Origin: Flavobacteriaceae bacterium
GTDB lineage: Bacteria > Bacteroidota > Bacteroidia > Flavobacteriales > Flavobacteriaceae
Direction: 5' to 3'
Assembly (NCBI GenBank): GCA_002698745.1
Contig: PAAD01000021.1
Coordinates: 1 to 42,260, forward strand
Length of the DNA stretch: 42,260 bases
Shown: positions 26,147 through 34,889 of the stretch, piece after piece
How the letters are laid out: each line of letters begins with the position of its first letter
Position numbering within the stretch: position 1 is the stretch's first letter
Notes under the pieces: generated by a model
Databases searched by the model: none
Seen by the model: only the letters and a program-made list of their open reading frames with translations
What the model was told of the DNA's origin: nothing
Translations under genes and position numbers: made by a program

Positions 26147-27475
26147 ATGTCTTTTACAGGATCGGTAGCTTTTTACACTTTGGGATGTAAGCTGAATTTT
26201 TCAGAAACATCGACTATTGCTCGTTCTTTTAAAGCAGCGGGTTATGTTGAAACCTCCTTTGATACGCCCGCAGATGTATATATAATCAACACTTGTTCAG
26301 TCACAGAAAATGCTGATAAAAAATTCAAAACCATTGTCAAAAAAGCGCTCAAACAAAATCCAGAAGGGTTTTTGGTAGCCATAGGCTGTTATGCACAACT
26401 TAAACCTGAAGCATTAGCTGCATTGGACGGAGTGGATTTGGTTTTAGGTGCCAATGAAAAGTTTAATGTAGTGGATTTTGTTGAGAGTAAGACTGACTAT
26501 GAAACCGCTGTTCACGTTTGTTCTATTGATACTTTGGAGCATTATATTGGGAGTTATGCAATTGGTGAACGCACTCGTGCATTTTTAAAGGTACAAGACG
26601 GCTGTGATTATAAATGTACGTACTGTACTATTCCCTTAGCACGCGGTTTTTCACGTAGCGACACACTTGATAATATTCTGACCCAAGCAAACGAAATTGC
26701 AGCTAAAGACATCAAAGAGGTAGTTTTGACTGGGGTTAATATTGGTGATTTTGGGAAGGGAGAGTTTGGTGATAAGAAACACGACCATACTTTTTTTGAT
26801 TTGGTAAGTGCTTTGGATAATATTTCTGGTTTAGAACGCATACGTATTTCTTCTATAGAGCCCAATTTATTATGTCAAGAAACCATTGACTTTATAGCAG
26901 ATTCCAAACGATTTGTGCCGCATTTTCATATACCGCTACAAAGTGGTAGTAACGAGATTTTGGCTGCAATGCGAAGGAGATATCAGCGAGAGCTCTACGT
27001 CAAGCGGGTGAAACATATAAAAGCACGTATGCCCCATGCATGCATAGGGGTTGATGTTATTGCAGGTTTTCCTGGAGAGTCAGAAGAACATTTCATGGAA
27101 ACTTACCATTTCCTCAATGAACTTGATATTTCATATCTACACGTATTTACTTATTCTGAGCGTGAGAACACACTTGCTAACAGTATGGATGCTGTTGTTT
27201 CTAAAGAGGTCCGTAACAAAAGAAGTAAGATGTTACGTGGTTTGTCTCAAAAAAAACGGCATGCTTTTTATGAAAGTCAATTGGGAACTCAACAAGAAGT
27301 TTTGTTTGAGTCTGAAAATAAGAATGGATATATCCATGGGTTTACCGCCAATTACGTTAAAGTAAAATCCTTTTGGGATCCGGCTTTATGCAATACCATA
27401 CAGCGGGTCCGGTTGACTGAGATTGACTACGATGGATTAGTGAATTTTGATATAACAACGGCTATTCCAGCCTAG
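26147..27475 (+). CDS. mtaB: tRNA t6A37 methylthiotransferase
   Basis: MtaB converts N6-threonylcarbamoyladenosine at tRNA position 37 to its 2-methylthio form, using two Fe-S clusters and SAM. In the 442-residue protein the N-terminal UPF0004 domain binds one cluster through Cys14, Cys50 and Cys81 (TLGCKLNFSE, INTCSVTE, AIGCYAQ). The radical-SAM cluster is Cys153-x3-Cys157-x2-Cys160 (DGCDYKCTYC). A C-terminal TRAM-like segment follows. The GCKLNFSE form, as against GCQMN of MiaB, points to MtaB. An open frame extends upstream into the previous gene, but the -7 box and conserved MSFTGSVAFYTLG start favour 26147. It is convergent with the small gene at 27482, six bases apart. Confidence 0.95.
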   Translation: MSFTGSVAFYTLGCKLNFSETSTIARSFKAAGYVETSFDTPADVYIINTCSVTENADKKFKTIVKKALKQNPEGFLVAIGCYAQLKPEALAALDGVDLVLGANEKFNVVDFVESKTDYETAVHVCSIDTLEHYIGSYAIGERTRAFLKVQDGCDYKCTYCTIPLARGFSRSDTLDNILTQANEIAAKDIKEVVLTGVNIGDFGKGEFGDKKHDHTFFDLVSALDNISGLERIRISSIEPNLLCQETIDFIADSKRFVPHFHIPLQSGSNEILAAMRRRYQRELYVKRVKHIKARMPHACIGVDVIAGFPGESEEHFMETYHFLNELDISYLHVFTYSERENTLANSMDAVVSKEVRNKRSKMLRGLSQKKRHAFYESQLGTQQEVLFESENKNGYIHGFTANYVKVKSFWDPALCNTIQRVRLTEIDYDGLVNFDITTAIPA

Positions 27476-27481
27476 AATCTA

Positions 27482-27775
27482 CTAGATACGTACTCCTATG
27501 GGGAGCATGCTTCTGTAGCGTTTGTTCTTGCGGATAAAACGTACAATTTCAGGACTTGTTGGCATCATACTAATATTTCGTTCAGCAATAATTGACAGTA
27601 CTTCCTTAATAAAAGCATCGCTAAAATCGTTTGTGCACTTTAATTTTGGCACAACGAGCTTTGTCAAGAAGATTTTACGCTCCTGTTGCGCATACTCTAT
27701 TTTGGCGAGCTCACCTTGAACTTCAGTTTCAAATTGGCGCAAAAAGGCGTTGTCGGTGACGTTAATTTTATCCAT
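27482..27775 (-). CDS. Small GNAT-like protein (COG2388/YjdJ type), degenerate CoA loop
   Basis: This is a 97-residue protein. Its pattern (ELAKIEYAQQERKIFLTKLVVP...FIKEVLSIIAERNISMMPTSPEIVRFIRKNKRY) follows the short GCN5-related acetyltransferase-like family: a beta hairpin, a strand ending in VP, a helix, then a strand with a P and a final helix. The acetyl-CoA loop, normally rich in R and G after VP, reads KLKCTNDFSD here, so catalysis is doubtful. The ATG at 27775 is preferred over an upstream TTG; an exact -7 box lies 18 bases upstream. No function is known. The assignment rests on pattern recognition only. Confidence 0.65.
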   Translation of the reverse strand: MDKINVTDNAFLRQFETEVQGELAKIEYAQQERKIFLTKLVVPKLKCTNDFSDAFIKEVLSIIAERNISMMPTSPEIVRFIRKNKRYRSMLPIGVRI

Positions 27776-27793
27776 TAAATTACTGATAGTTCG

Positions 27794-27801
27794 CAAATTT
27801 A
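27794..27801 (-). promoter_or_regulatory. -7 promoter element TAAATTTG of the small GNAT-like gene
   Basis: This is an exact TAnnTTTG box on the minus strand, 18 bases before the ATG at 27775. It supports that gene being real and supports the shorter start. Confidence 0.55.
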
Positions 27802-27828
27802 CAAAAATTTATGTACATTGATTAGGCT

Positions 27829-28497
27829 ATGAAAAAGAGCGTTACCATTCATGTATATATGATGCCCGGTATGGCTGCTAATAATGAGATTTTTGAGCGT
27901 ATTAAACTCAGCAGTCCTTTTGAGGTTCATTTATTGTCTTGGTTTATGCCTAATAATGATGAATCTTTGGAGTCTTATGCCGAGCGTATGTGTGCACAAA
28001 TCACACATCTCAACCCTGTTTTAATTGGAGTTTCTTTTGGAGGTATTTTGGTGCAAGAGATGTCTAAAATTATTTCTTGCTTAAAGGTTATCATTATTTC
28101 AAGTGTGCGAACTTGGCGTGAGTTTCCCATTCACATGCGCATCACCCGCAAGACAAATGCCTACAAGTTTTTCCCCGTTCAGTGGATTGATAACTTTGAA
28201 GATTTCGTAGGCTTTGTTTTTGGTCCAACTGCACGAAAGCGCATGGATTTAAACAAAAAATACCTTTCTGTTCGATCACCACAATACCTAAATTGGTCGC
28301 TTGAAGTAATATTTAATTGGAGTCAAGATACTCCGTTGCCCAATGTAACGCAGATTCACGGAACTTATGATATGGTATTCCCAATACTGCACCTAAAGGA
28401 TTTTATTCCAGTTTCCAAAGGAACACACGTCATGATTATGACACGAGCACAATGGTTTAATCAAAACTTACCGCGGATTATCTTAAATCAGGGTTAA
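27829..28497 (+). CDS. Alpha/beta hydrolase
   Basis: This is a 222-residue cytoplasmic protein with the alpha/beta-hydrolase fold: the oxyanion region VYMMPGMAANN, the nucleophile elbow GVSFGG (Ser69), an acid at Asp181 (HGTYDMVFP) and the catalytic His200 (GTHVMI). The order and spacing of the triad are right. The substrate is not recognisable; it is likely a carboxylesterase or thioesterase of unknown specificity. It is divergent from the GNAT-like gene (53-base gap) and convergent with the TPR-like gene, whose stop is one base away. Confidence 0.85.
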   Translation: MKKSVTIHVYMMPGMAANNEIFERIKLSSPFEVHLLSWFMPNNDESLESYAERMCAQITHLNPVLIGVSFGGILVQEMSKIISCLKVIIISSVRTWREFPIHMRITRKTNAYKFFPVQWIDNFEDFVGFVFGPTARKRMDLNKKYLSVRSPQYLNWSLEVIFNWSQDTPLPNVTQIHGTYDMVFPILHLKDFIPVSKGTHVMIMTRAQWFNQNLPRIILNQG

Positions 28498-28498
28498 G

Positions 28499-29014
28499 TT
28501 AAATCTTTTTTAACTGTTGTTGCATCAGCTTAATTTGATCAGCTAGCATGTTCTGCTTATCCAATTTTTTTGCTTCATTAATTAGTGTAGTGGCTTCTCG
28601 CTTACGTCTTTTCTGCATCACAATTCCTGCCAGACTAAGTTTGGCCATTGCCAAGTCATGTTTCATATTAAGGCCTAGCGTAATGGCTTTTTTAAAGTGA
28701 CGTTCAGCTTTTGTTAAGTTTTTTTGGGCTTCTATAACGCCATGTAAGAAATAAAAGTAGCCTTGTTGCTTTGGTGTTAGTGCAGATTTGGGGTTTTTGA
28801 TCCTGTTCAACCAGCGTTGAGTTCCATTAAAGTCTTGTTTGCGAAGCCGTAAAAATGAAAGTAAGATTAATTCATTTTTAAAATAAAGAAAAATAAAAAA
28901 ACCAGCTAGGAAAATCATAGCAATTCCATTACCAATATTCTCTTCAATAAATTGGTATATGGCATATCCCAAAGAAACTATTGTGAGTACGATTTTAATT
29001 GATTTTGGAAACAT
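28499..29014 (-). CDS. Membrane-anchored TPR-like protein, function unknown
   Basis: The 171-residue protein starts with two hydrophobic helices (about 7-22 and 28-46), followed by a basic cytoplasmic region (about 50-171) with TPR-like helix pairs: [27 protein letters not shown] and [23 protein letters not shown]. The C-terminus is a lysine-rich helix. I do not recognise a named family. TPR-like units suggest protein contacts at the membrane. It is divergent from rpmH and has its own -7 box 17 bases upstream. Confidence 0.75.
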   Translation of the reverse strand: MFPKSIKIVLTIVSLGYAIYQFIEENIGNGIAMIFLAGFFIFLYFKNELILLSFLRLRKQDFNGTQRWLNRIKNPKSALTPKQQGYFYFLHGVIEAQKNLTKAERHFKKAITLGLNMKHDLAMAKLSLAGIVMQKRRKREATTLINEAKKLDKQNMLADQIKLMQQQLKKI

Positions 29015-29031
29015 GTATGTAATTTAAAAAA

Positions 29032-29039
29032 CAAATTTA
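29032..29039 (-). promoter_or_regulatory. -7 promoter element TAAATTTG of the TPR-like gene
   Basis: This is an exact TAnnTTTG box on the minus strand, 17 bases before the ATG at 29014, in the divergent gap with rpmH. Confidence 0.6.
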
Positions 29040-29082
29040 CATATTTCTGCGGAAGCTTTGTTTTTTCTTATTTGAGTTATTG

Positions 29083-29090
29083 TATATTTG
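29083..29090 (+). promoter_or_regulatory. -7 promoter element TATATTTG of rpmH
   Basis: This is an exact TAnnTTTG box with TTTG at 29057-29060 as -33 element (22-base spacing). It lies 23 bases before the rpmH ATG, which rules out the longer in-frame start at 29072, upstream of the promoter. Confidence 0.7.
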
Positions 29091-29113
29091 CAGCCATCTC
29101 AAAGAAAACATTG

Positions 29114-29272
29114 ATGAAAAGAACATTTCAACCATCTAGGAGAAAACGTCGGAACAAACATGGCTTCATGGAACGTATGGCTTCTGCAGCAGGACGTAGG
29201 GTATTAGCAGCTCGTCGCTCGAAGGGACGTAAAAAGATATCCGTCTCTTCTGAACCACGTCACAAAAAATAA
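29114..29272 (+). CDS. rpmH: 50S ribosomal protein L34
   Basis: This is a 52-residue, very basic protein of the large subunit, starting [18 protein letters not shown], the signature of L34. The start at 29114 matches the family and leaves a 23-base spacer to the -7 box. In many bacteria rpmH neighbours dnaA/rnpA near the origin; here it is isolated, next to carB, and closed by its own terminator. The C-terminal half ([15 protein letters not shown]) is as in other Bacteroidota L34 proteins. Confidence 0.97.
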   Translation: MKRTFQPSRRKRRNKHGFMERMASAAGRRVLAARRSKGRKKISVSSEPRHKK

Positions 29273-29295
29273 GTGAATAAACCGTTTAAAACTTC

Positions 29296-29327
29296 AAGGT
29301 GTTACTTTTACAGTAACACCTTTTTTT
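29296..29327 (+). terminator. Rho-independent terminator after rpmH
   Basis: Stem AAGGTGTTAC (29296-29305) pairs perfectly with GTAACACCTT (29313-29322) around a seven-base loop, followed by T residues to 29327. It isolates rpmH from carB. Confidence 0.88.
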
Positions 29328-29350
29328 ATATATATTCGAAAGATTTTCTA

Positions 29351-29365
29351 ACAACTTTTAGTTGT
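29351..29365. repeat. Short inverted repeat just before carB
   Basis: ACAACT-TTT-AGTTGT is a perfect 6-bp inverted repeat with a 3-base centre, ending five bases before the carB ATG. It might be a small operator or hairpin over the start. It is short enough to arise by chance, and a -7-like TATATTCG (29331-29338) lies upstream of it. Confidence 0.3.
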
Positions 29366-29370
29366 ACTAT

Positions 29371-32223
29371 ATGCCAAAGAAAAAAGACCTTAACAGCATC
29401 CTAATTATTGGCTCCGGCCCCATCATCATCGGTCAAGCCTGTGAATTTGATTATTCCGGTTCACAATCTCTTCGTTCCCTCAGAGAGGATGGTATTGAAA
29501 CCATACTCATCAACTCCAACCCCGCAACTATCATGACTGATCCATCTATGGCCGATCATGTTTATTTGTTGCCACTCACTACAAAATCTATTATCAAAAT
29601 TTTGAAGGAGCATCCAGCTATTGACGCGGTATTGCCAACCATGGGAGGCCAAACCGCCCTAAACTTGTGCATTGAAGCAGATGAAAAGGGGATTTGGAAA
29701 GACTTTGATGTAAAGTTAATTGGGGTTAATATTGATGCCATTAACATTACAGAAGACCGCGAAAAGTTTCGTGAGCTCATGGAAAAAATTGATGTTCCTA
29801 TGGCGCCTCAAGCCACAGCAACCTCTTTTCTAAAGGGAAAAGAAATTGCCCAGAAATTTGGTTTTCCCCTTTGTATTCGTGCTTCCTATACTTTGGGAGG
29901 TGCTGGAGCTGCCATTGTTTATGATGAAAACGATTTTGAAGAACTATTAAGACGTGGTTTAGAAATCTCTCCAATACATGAGGTTATGATTGATAAAGCC
30001 ATGATGGGATGGAAAGAATATGAATTGGAACTCCTTCGAGACAACAACGATAATGTTGTAATCATATGTTCAATAGAGAATATGGATCCTATGGGTATCC
30101 ACACGGGTGACTCCATAACCGTGGCGCCCGCCATGACGCTTTCCGATAAAACTTACCAAAAAATGCGGGATATGGCCATCAATATGATGCGCAGCATTGG
30201 TGACTTTGCAGGCGGCTGTAATGTACAGTTTGCTGTAAGCCCAGATGATAAAGAAGATATTATTGCTATTGAGATTAACCCACGGGTTTCGCGCTCTTCG
30301 GCATTGGCTAGTAAAGCAACCGGTTATCCAATTGCCAAAGTAGCTACCAAGCTCGCTATTGGCTACAGGCTAGACGAGCTTAATAACCAGATTACCAAGT
30401 CTACTTCTGCCTTGTTTGAGCCTACGCTCGATTATGTAATCGTTAAAATTCCACGCTGGAATTTTGATAAGTTTGAAGGCTCTGACCGTACTCTAGGCCT
30501 GCAAATGAAAGCAGTTGGTGAGGTTATGGGCATAGGGCGTTCATTCCAAGAAGCTTTGCACAAAGCGACGCAATCGCTAGAAATTAAGCGTAACGGATTG
30601 GGTGCAGACGGAAAAGGCTACACGGATTATAATCAAATTATTGATAGGTTGACACATGCCTCTTGGGATCGGGTATTTGTGATTTACGATGCCATCGCCA
30701 TGGGTATTCCGCTTAGTCAGATATACGATATCACCAAGATCGATATGTGGTATCTCAAACAGTACGAGGAATTATTTAACCTGCAAAAAGAAATTTCAAA
30801 TTTTTCGATACAGAATATTGAAAAGCCATTGTTATTAGAAGCCAAACAAAAAGGATATGGCGACAGACAAATTGCCCATATGTTGGGTTGTTTGGAAAGT
30901 GAGGTTTACAAAAAGCGAGATGAGATGAACATTCACCGTGTTTATAAGCTGGTTGATACATGTGCTGCTGAATTTACAGCTAAGACACCTTATTACTACT
31001 CTACTTTTGAAAGTACAATGCAAACCGCTGCTGGCAATTCCTATGTACACAATGAGAGTATTTTAAGCGATAAAAAGAAAGTAGTCGTATTGGGTTCTGG
31101 ACCGAACAGAATTGGGCAGGGGATTGAATTTGATTATTGTTGCGTACACGGCGTATTGGCCGCTGCTGAGGTTGGATATGAAACCATAATGATCAACTGT
31201 AACCCTGAGACGGTTTCTACTGATTTTGATACTGCCGATAAACTTTACTTCGAACCTGTTTTCTGGGAGCATATTTACGACATCATTCGTCACGAAAAGC
31301 CCGAGGGTGTTGTTGTTCAATTGGGTGGTCAAACCGCCCTAAAACTTGCAGAGAAACTGGAGCGCTATGGTATTAAAATCATGGGTACTAGTTTTAAGTC
31401 TTTGGATTTGGCTGAAGACCGTGGGAGTTTCTCTACTTTACTTAAAGAAAATAACATTCCTTATCCTGAGTTTGGTGTTGCTGAAACTGCGGACGAGGCT
31501 CTTGCACTGGCAGACGAGTTAAACTTCCCCATATTGGTACGTCCATCTTACGTGTTGGGTGGTCAGGGAATGAAAATTGTTATAAACAAAGATGAGCTCG
31601 TAAAGCATGTGGTGGACTTGTTGCATAAAATACCCAATAATAAACTGCTTTTGGATCATTACTTAGATGGTGCAATAGAGGCCGAAGCAGATGCCATTTG
31701 TGACGGAGAGGACGTTTATATTATCGGTATCATGGAGCATATAGAACCCTGTGGTATCCACTCAGGAGATTCCAATGCGACCTTGCCGCCTTTTAACTTG
31801 GGCGACTTTGTAATGCAGCAGATTAAGGACCATACCAAAAAGATTGCTCTATCGTTGAATACTGTTGGGCTGATTAACATTCAGTTTGCCATCAAGAACG
31901 ATATAGTTTTTATAATTGAGGCCAACCCACGTGCGTCCCGTACGGTTCCCTTTATCGCCAAGGCTTACGAGGAACCTTATGTGAATTATGCCACCAAGGT
32001 AATGCTTGGCAACAAAAAAGTGAAAGACTTTGATTTTCAACCCAAGTTAGAAGGCTTTGCCATCAAGCAACCGGTTTTTTCGTTTAATAAATTCCCGAAC
32101 GTTGACAAGGCGTTGGGTCCTGAAATGAAGAGTACAGGTGAAAGCATCTTATTTATAGATAGCTTAAAGGACGATGAATTCTATGAATTATATGGACGTC
32201 GTAAGATGTATTTGAGTAAGTAG
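29371..32223 (+). CDS. carB: Carbamoyl-phosphate synthase large subunit, lacking the allosteric domain
   Basis: CarB makes carbamoyl phosphate from bicarbonate, two ATP and ammonia supplied by CarA, for pyrimidines and arginine. The 950-residue protein has two homologous ATP-grasp halves (GSGPIIIGQACEFDYSG at the start; GSGPNRIGQGIEFDYCC near 575), an oligomerisation region between them, and paired EINPRVSRSSALASKATGYP and EANPRASRTVPFIAKA active-site segments. E. coli CarB has about 1073 residues; this one ends just after the GPEMKSTGE motif, so the C-terminal MGS-like domain that binds UMP and ornithine is missing. The ATG at 29371 is preferred to a TTG three codons earlier. carA is not in the window. 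Confidence 0.96.
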   Translation: MPKKKDLNSILIIGSGPIIIGQACEFDYSGSQSLRSLREDGIETILINSNPATIMTDPSMADHVYLLPLTTKSIIKILKEHPAIDAVLPTMGGQTALNLCIEADEKGIWKDFDVKLIGVNIDAINITEDREKFRELMEKIDVPMAPQATATSFLKGKEIAQKFGFPLCIRASYTLGGAGAAIVYDENDFEELLRRGLEISPIHEVMIDKAMMGWKEYELELLRDNNDNVVIICSIENMDPMGIHTGDSITVAPAMTLSDKTYQKMRDMAINMMRSIGDFAGGCNVQFAVSPDDKEDIIAIEINPRVSRSSALASKATGYPIAKVATKLAIGYRLDELNNQITKSTSALFEPTLDYVIVKIPRWNFDKFEGSDRTLGLQMKAVGEVMGIGRSFQEALHKATQSLEIKRNGLGADGKGYTDYNQIIDRLTHASWDRVFVIYDAIAMGIPLSQIYDITKIDMWYLKQYEELFNLQKEISNFSIQNIEKPLLLEAKQKGYGDRQIAHMLGCLESEVYKKRDEMNIHRVYKLVDTCAAEFTAKTPYYYSTFESTMQTAAGNSYVHNESILSDKKKVVVLGSGPNRIGQGIEFDYCCVHGVLAAAEVGYETIMINCNPETVSTDFDTADKLYFEPVFWEHIYDIIRHEKPEGVVVQLGGQTALKLAEKLERYGIKIMGTSFKSLDLAEDRGSFSTLLKENNIPYPEFGVAETADEALALADELNFPILVRPSYVLGGQGMKIVINKDELVKHVVDLLHKIPNNKLLLDHYLDGAIEAEADAICDGEDVYIIGIMEHIEPCGIHSGDSNATLPPFNLGDFVMQQIKDHTKKIALSLNTVGLINIQFAIKNDIVFIIEANPRASRTVPFIAKAYEEPYVNYATKVMLGNKKVKDFDFQPKLEGFAIKQPVFSFNKFPNVDKALGPEMKSTGESILFIDSLKDDEFYELYGRRKMYLSK

Positions 32224-32266
32224 CTAATTAGTCATTTTCATGTATATTTAGGCAAACATTTTTTTG

Positions 32267-33472
32267 ATGGATGTAATTTTAGTTTCTCTGTTATTGTCCA
32301 TTTTGCTAATTCTAATCTTTAGGGTAAGAAAAGGTAATCCATCAGCTACTCGTACTTATCAAGAAGAAGTTTCAAACTTAAGGATCAAGCTTGCTGTAAA
32401 AGATCAGGAAATTAAAATTCTTAAGGATAAACTTTTATCTGAAAAAGATAGAGAGGCTCGTCTTACAACGGAGTTTGAAAACTTATCTTTCAAAATTCTG
32501 GAACAAAACTCAAAGAAATTTCAAGAACAAAATGCAGAACAACTGGAATCTATTTTAAGACCTCTTGGAAAAGAAATAGATGTGTTTAGAAAAAAACTTG
32601 ATAAATCAAATGATGATTTTTTAAAAGGGAATATAGCTTTGACAGAGCATTTAAAAACCCTTCAAGGACTTAATCAACAACTTAGTCAAGACACGCACAA
32701 TCTTACAAATGCTTTGATTGGGGATTCAAAGACACAGGGAGATTGGGGTGAGAAGCAACTGGAAGTTTTATTAGAACGTACTGGTTTAACGCGTAATATC
32801 CATTTTACTACTCAAGGTGGCTATAGAGATGAAAATGGAGATTTAAAAAAACCAGATTTTATTATAAAACTTCCTGATGATAAGCATATTGTTATTGACT
32901 CAAAGGTTTCATTGACTGCCTACTATGATTATTCTAGTTCTGAAGACACTGAAATTCGCAAGGAGGCTTTGAAACGCCACTTGGCTAGTGTGCGAAAACA
33001 TTTTAGTGACTTAGGAAAGAAAAACTATCAATCCCTTTATGGTATTAATTCTCCTGATCACGTTCTAATGTTTGTACCAATAGAGCCTGCTCTTATGTTG
33101 GCTTATCAACAGGACTCTGATTTGCATCTAGATGCTTTTGATAAAAAGGTGGTGCTTATGTCTACCTCGATTTTATTAGCAACACTTAATACAATTTCAT
33201 CTATTTGGAAACAAGAAAATCAAAAACGAAATGTTATTGAAATTGCAAAACAGGGTGGTCTCCTTTATGATAAATTTGTTGGTTTTGTTGAGGACTTGTT
33301 AAGGGTAGGTAAGGCACTAGACGCTTCTAAAGAATCTTATTCAGACGCTATGAATAAATTGGTTGATGGCAAAGGTAATTTGATTACTAAGGTGGAAAAG
33401 CTCCGGGAATTAGAGGCCAAAACAAATAAAAATATTCCAAAGAATCTGTTGGATAGGGCACAGGGAGATTAA
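32267..33472 (+). CDS. rmuC: DNA recombination protein RmuC
   Basis: RmuC limits inversions and rearrangements between short repeats and is thought to carry a nuclease-like fold. The 401-residue protein has an N-terminal membrane helix (DVILVSLLLSILLILIF), a long coiled coil (about 30-150), and a conserved C-terminal domain with GDWGEKQLEVLLERTGL, KPDFIIKLPDDKHIVIDSKVSL (a PD-(D/E)xK-like site) and DHVLMFVPIEPAL. The ATG at 32267 follows a TTG in the same frame; ATG is favoured. A near-consensus -7 box (TATATTTA, 32243-32250) lies 16 bases upstream. Confidence 0.95.
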   Translation: MDVILVSLLLSILLILIFRVRKGNPSATRTYQEEVSNLRIKLAVKDQEIKILKDKLLSEKDREARLTTEFENLSFKILEQNSKKFQEQNAEQLESILRPLGKEIDVFRKKLDKSNDDFLKGNIALTEHLKTLQGLNQQLSQDTHNLTNALIGDSKTQGDWGEKQLEVLLERTGLTRNIHFTTQGGYRDENGDLKKPDFIIKLPDDKHIVIDSKVSLTAYYDYSSSEDTEIRKEALKRHLASVRKHFSDLGKKNYQSLYGINSPDHVLMFVPIEPALMLAYQQDSDLHLDAFDKKVVLMSTSILLATLNTISSIWKQENQKRNVIEIAKQGGLLYDKFVGFVEDLLRVGKALDASKESYSDAMNKLVDGKGNLITKVEKLRELEAKTNKNIPKNLLDRAQGD

Positions 33473-33501
33473 ACTTCCATATGTCTTGTGTTCTATTTAT
33501 T

Positions 33502-34722
33502 CTAGGCCTCAACGTAATCAAAGGCCATAATTTCTTGATTTTTGATCAAATCGTCAAAGCTTTCTGCTTGACGGATTAAGTGTGCTGCGCCATTGTACCA
33601 AAGTACTTCGGCAGGGCGGTAGCGAGAGTTGTAGTTGCTGGCCATAGTAAAGCAATAGGCACCTGCATTGTGAAAACACAAAACATCTCCCTCGCTTATT
33701 TTCGAAATCTTGCGATTATTGGCAAACGTGTCGGTCTCGCAGATATAACCCACAACAGAGTAAAAACGATCTCTGCCATCTGGATTAGAGATGTTTTCAA
33801 TACGGTGCTGTGCACCATAAAGCATGGGCCTTATTAAATGGTTAAAACCACTGTTTACCTGTGCAAATACAGTCGAAGTTGTTTGCTTAACCGAATTTAC
33901 AGACGTGAGGAAATAACCTGCTTGGGACACTAAAAACTTACCTGGTTCAAAGGCCAACACCAGTTCTTTGCCATAGTCTGCGCAAAAGTCATTAAAGCGG
34001 GCACTTAGTTTCTCGCCTAATTCCTCTATATTGGTTTCGTTATCGCCTGGCTTATAGGGTACTTTAAATCCGCTACCAAAATCCAAAAACTCTAAGCACT
34101 TAAATTGGCGTGCTGTATCAAAAAGAATTTCTGCAGCATGTAGGAATACGTCTATGTCTAGAATGTCACTACCGGTATGCATGTGTACCCCGTTTATTTT
34201 CATACTTGTGTTTTCAACAATACGCAATACGTGAGGCATTTGGTGGATACTGATACCAAACTTAGAGTCGATATGTCCAACAGAGATATTGGTATTGCCA
34301 CCCGCCATTATATGCGGGTTTATACGGATGCATACAGGCACCGTTGGGTGGGCTGTACCAAACTGCTCCAATACAGAAAGGTTGTCTATGTTAATTTGTA
34401 CCCCAAGAGTTGCCACCTCTTCTATTTCAGAAATGGAAACGCCATTTGGTGTAAAGATGATTTCTTTAGCCGGTACACCAGCCTCAAGACCCAGTTGTAC
34501 CTCCTGAATTGACACGGTATCTAATCCTGCACCCAAATGATGCATCCATTTGAGTACACTAAGATTGGAAAGTGCTTTTACTGCATAGTTAATTCGTAAC
34601 CGGGGAACTGCACTAAATGCCTGTGTCAATCGGTTGTATTGCGCCTCCATGACATGAGCGTCATAGACGTATATGGGACTACCATGCATTTTTGATATCT
34701 GTACTAAGTTTTGTGGCTGCAT
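33502..34722 (-). CDS. lysA: Diaminopimelate decarboxylase
   Basis: LysA decarboxylates meso-diaminopimelate to lysine, the last step of lysine synthesis. In the 406-residue protein the PLP lysine is Lys49 (NYAVKALSN). Other family motifs are the HMHTGSDI-like segment VHMHTGSD, DFGSGFKVPY, EPGKFLVSQAG, the CETDTFA region near the active-site cysteine and the C-terminal HNAGAYCFTMASNYNSR. An open frame extends 34 codons upstream, but that stretch is hydrophobic and lies beyond an exact -7 box; ATG at 34722 is therefore used. It is convergent with rmuC. Confidence 0.95.
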   Translation of the reverse strand: MQPQNLVQISKMHGSPIYVYDAHVMEAQYNRLTQAFSAVPRLRINYAVKALSNLSVLKWMHHLGAGLDTVSIQEVQLGLEAGVPAKEIIFTPNGVSISEIEEVATLGVQINIDNLSVLEQFGTAHPTVPVCIRINPHIMAGGNTNISVGHIDSKFGISIHQMPHVLRIVENTSMKINGVHMHTGSDILDIDVFLHAAEILFDTARQFKCLEFLDFGSGFKVPYKPGDNETNIEELGEKLSARFNDFCADYGKELVLAFEPGKFLVSQAGYFLTSVNSVKQTTSTVFAQVNSGFNHLIRPMLYGAQHRIENISNPDGRDRFYSVVGYICETDTFANNRKISKISEGDVLCFHNAGAYCFTMASNYNSRYRPAEVLWYNGAAHLIRQAESFDDLIKNQEIMAFDYVEA

Positions 34723-34737
34723 CGCTTTAATTTTGCG

Positions 34738-34745
34738 CAAATGTA
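34738..34745 (-). promoter_or_regulatory. -7 promoter element TACATTTG of lysA
   Basis: This is an exact TAnnTTTG box on the minus strand, 15 bases before the lysA ATG. It lies inside the 5' extension of the open frame and so argues for the shorter start. Confidence 0.6.
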
Positions 34746-34862
34746 AGTTTTTAGGACATTCATGAATAAGTATTAATAAAAATATATTAAAAATAAAACA
34801 AGATGTTATAAATATAACAAACAAGTTTTGTCTTAGTGTGGTTATAAGCTCGATTGATTGCC

Positions 34863-34870
34863 TATTTTTG
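34863..34870 (+). promoter_or_regulatory. -7 promoter element TATTTTTG of sucC
   Basis: This is an exact TAnnTTTG box, 19 bases before the sucC ATG, in the divergent gap with lysA. Confidence 0.6.
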
Positions 34871-34889
34871 CAACCAATAATTTATATCA

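Noticed and set aside
34723-34824. N-terminal extension of lysA by 34 codons, hydrophobic like a signal peptide
   Set aside because: The first codon is not a family start, LysA is cytoplasmic, and an exact -7 box (34738-34745) lies within the extension; ATG 34722 fits the family.
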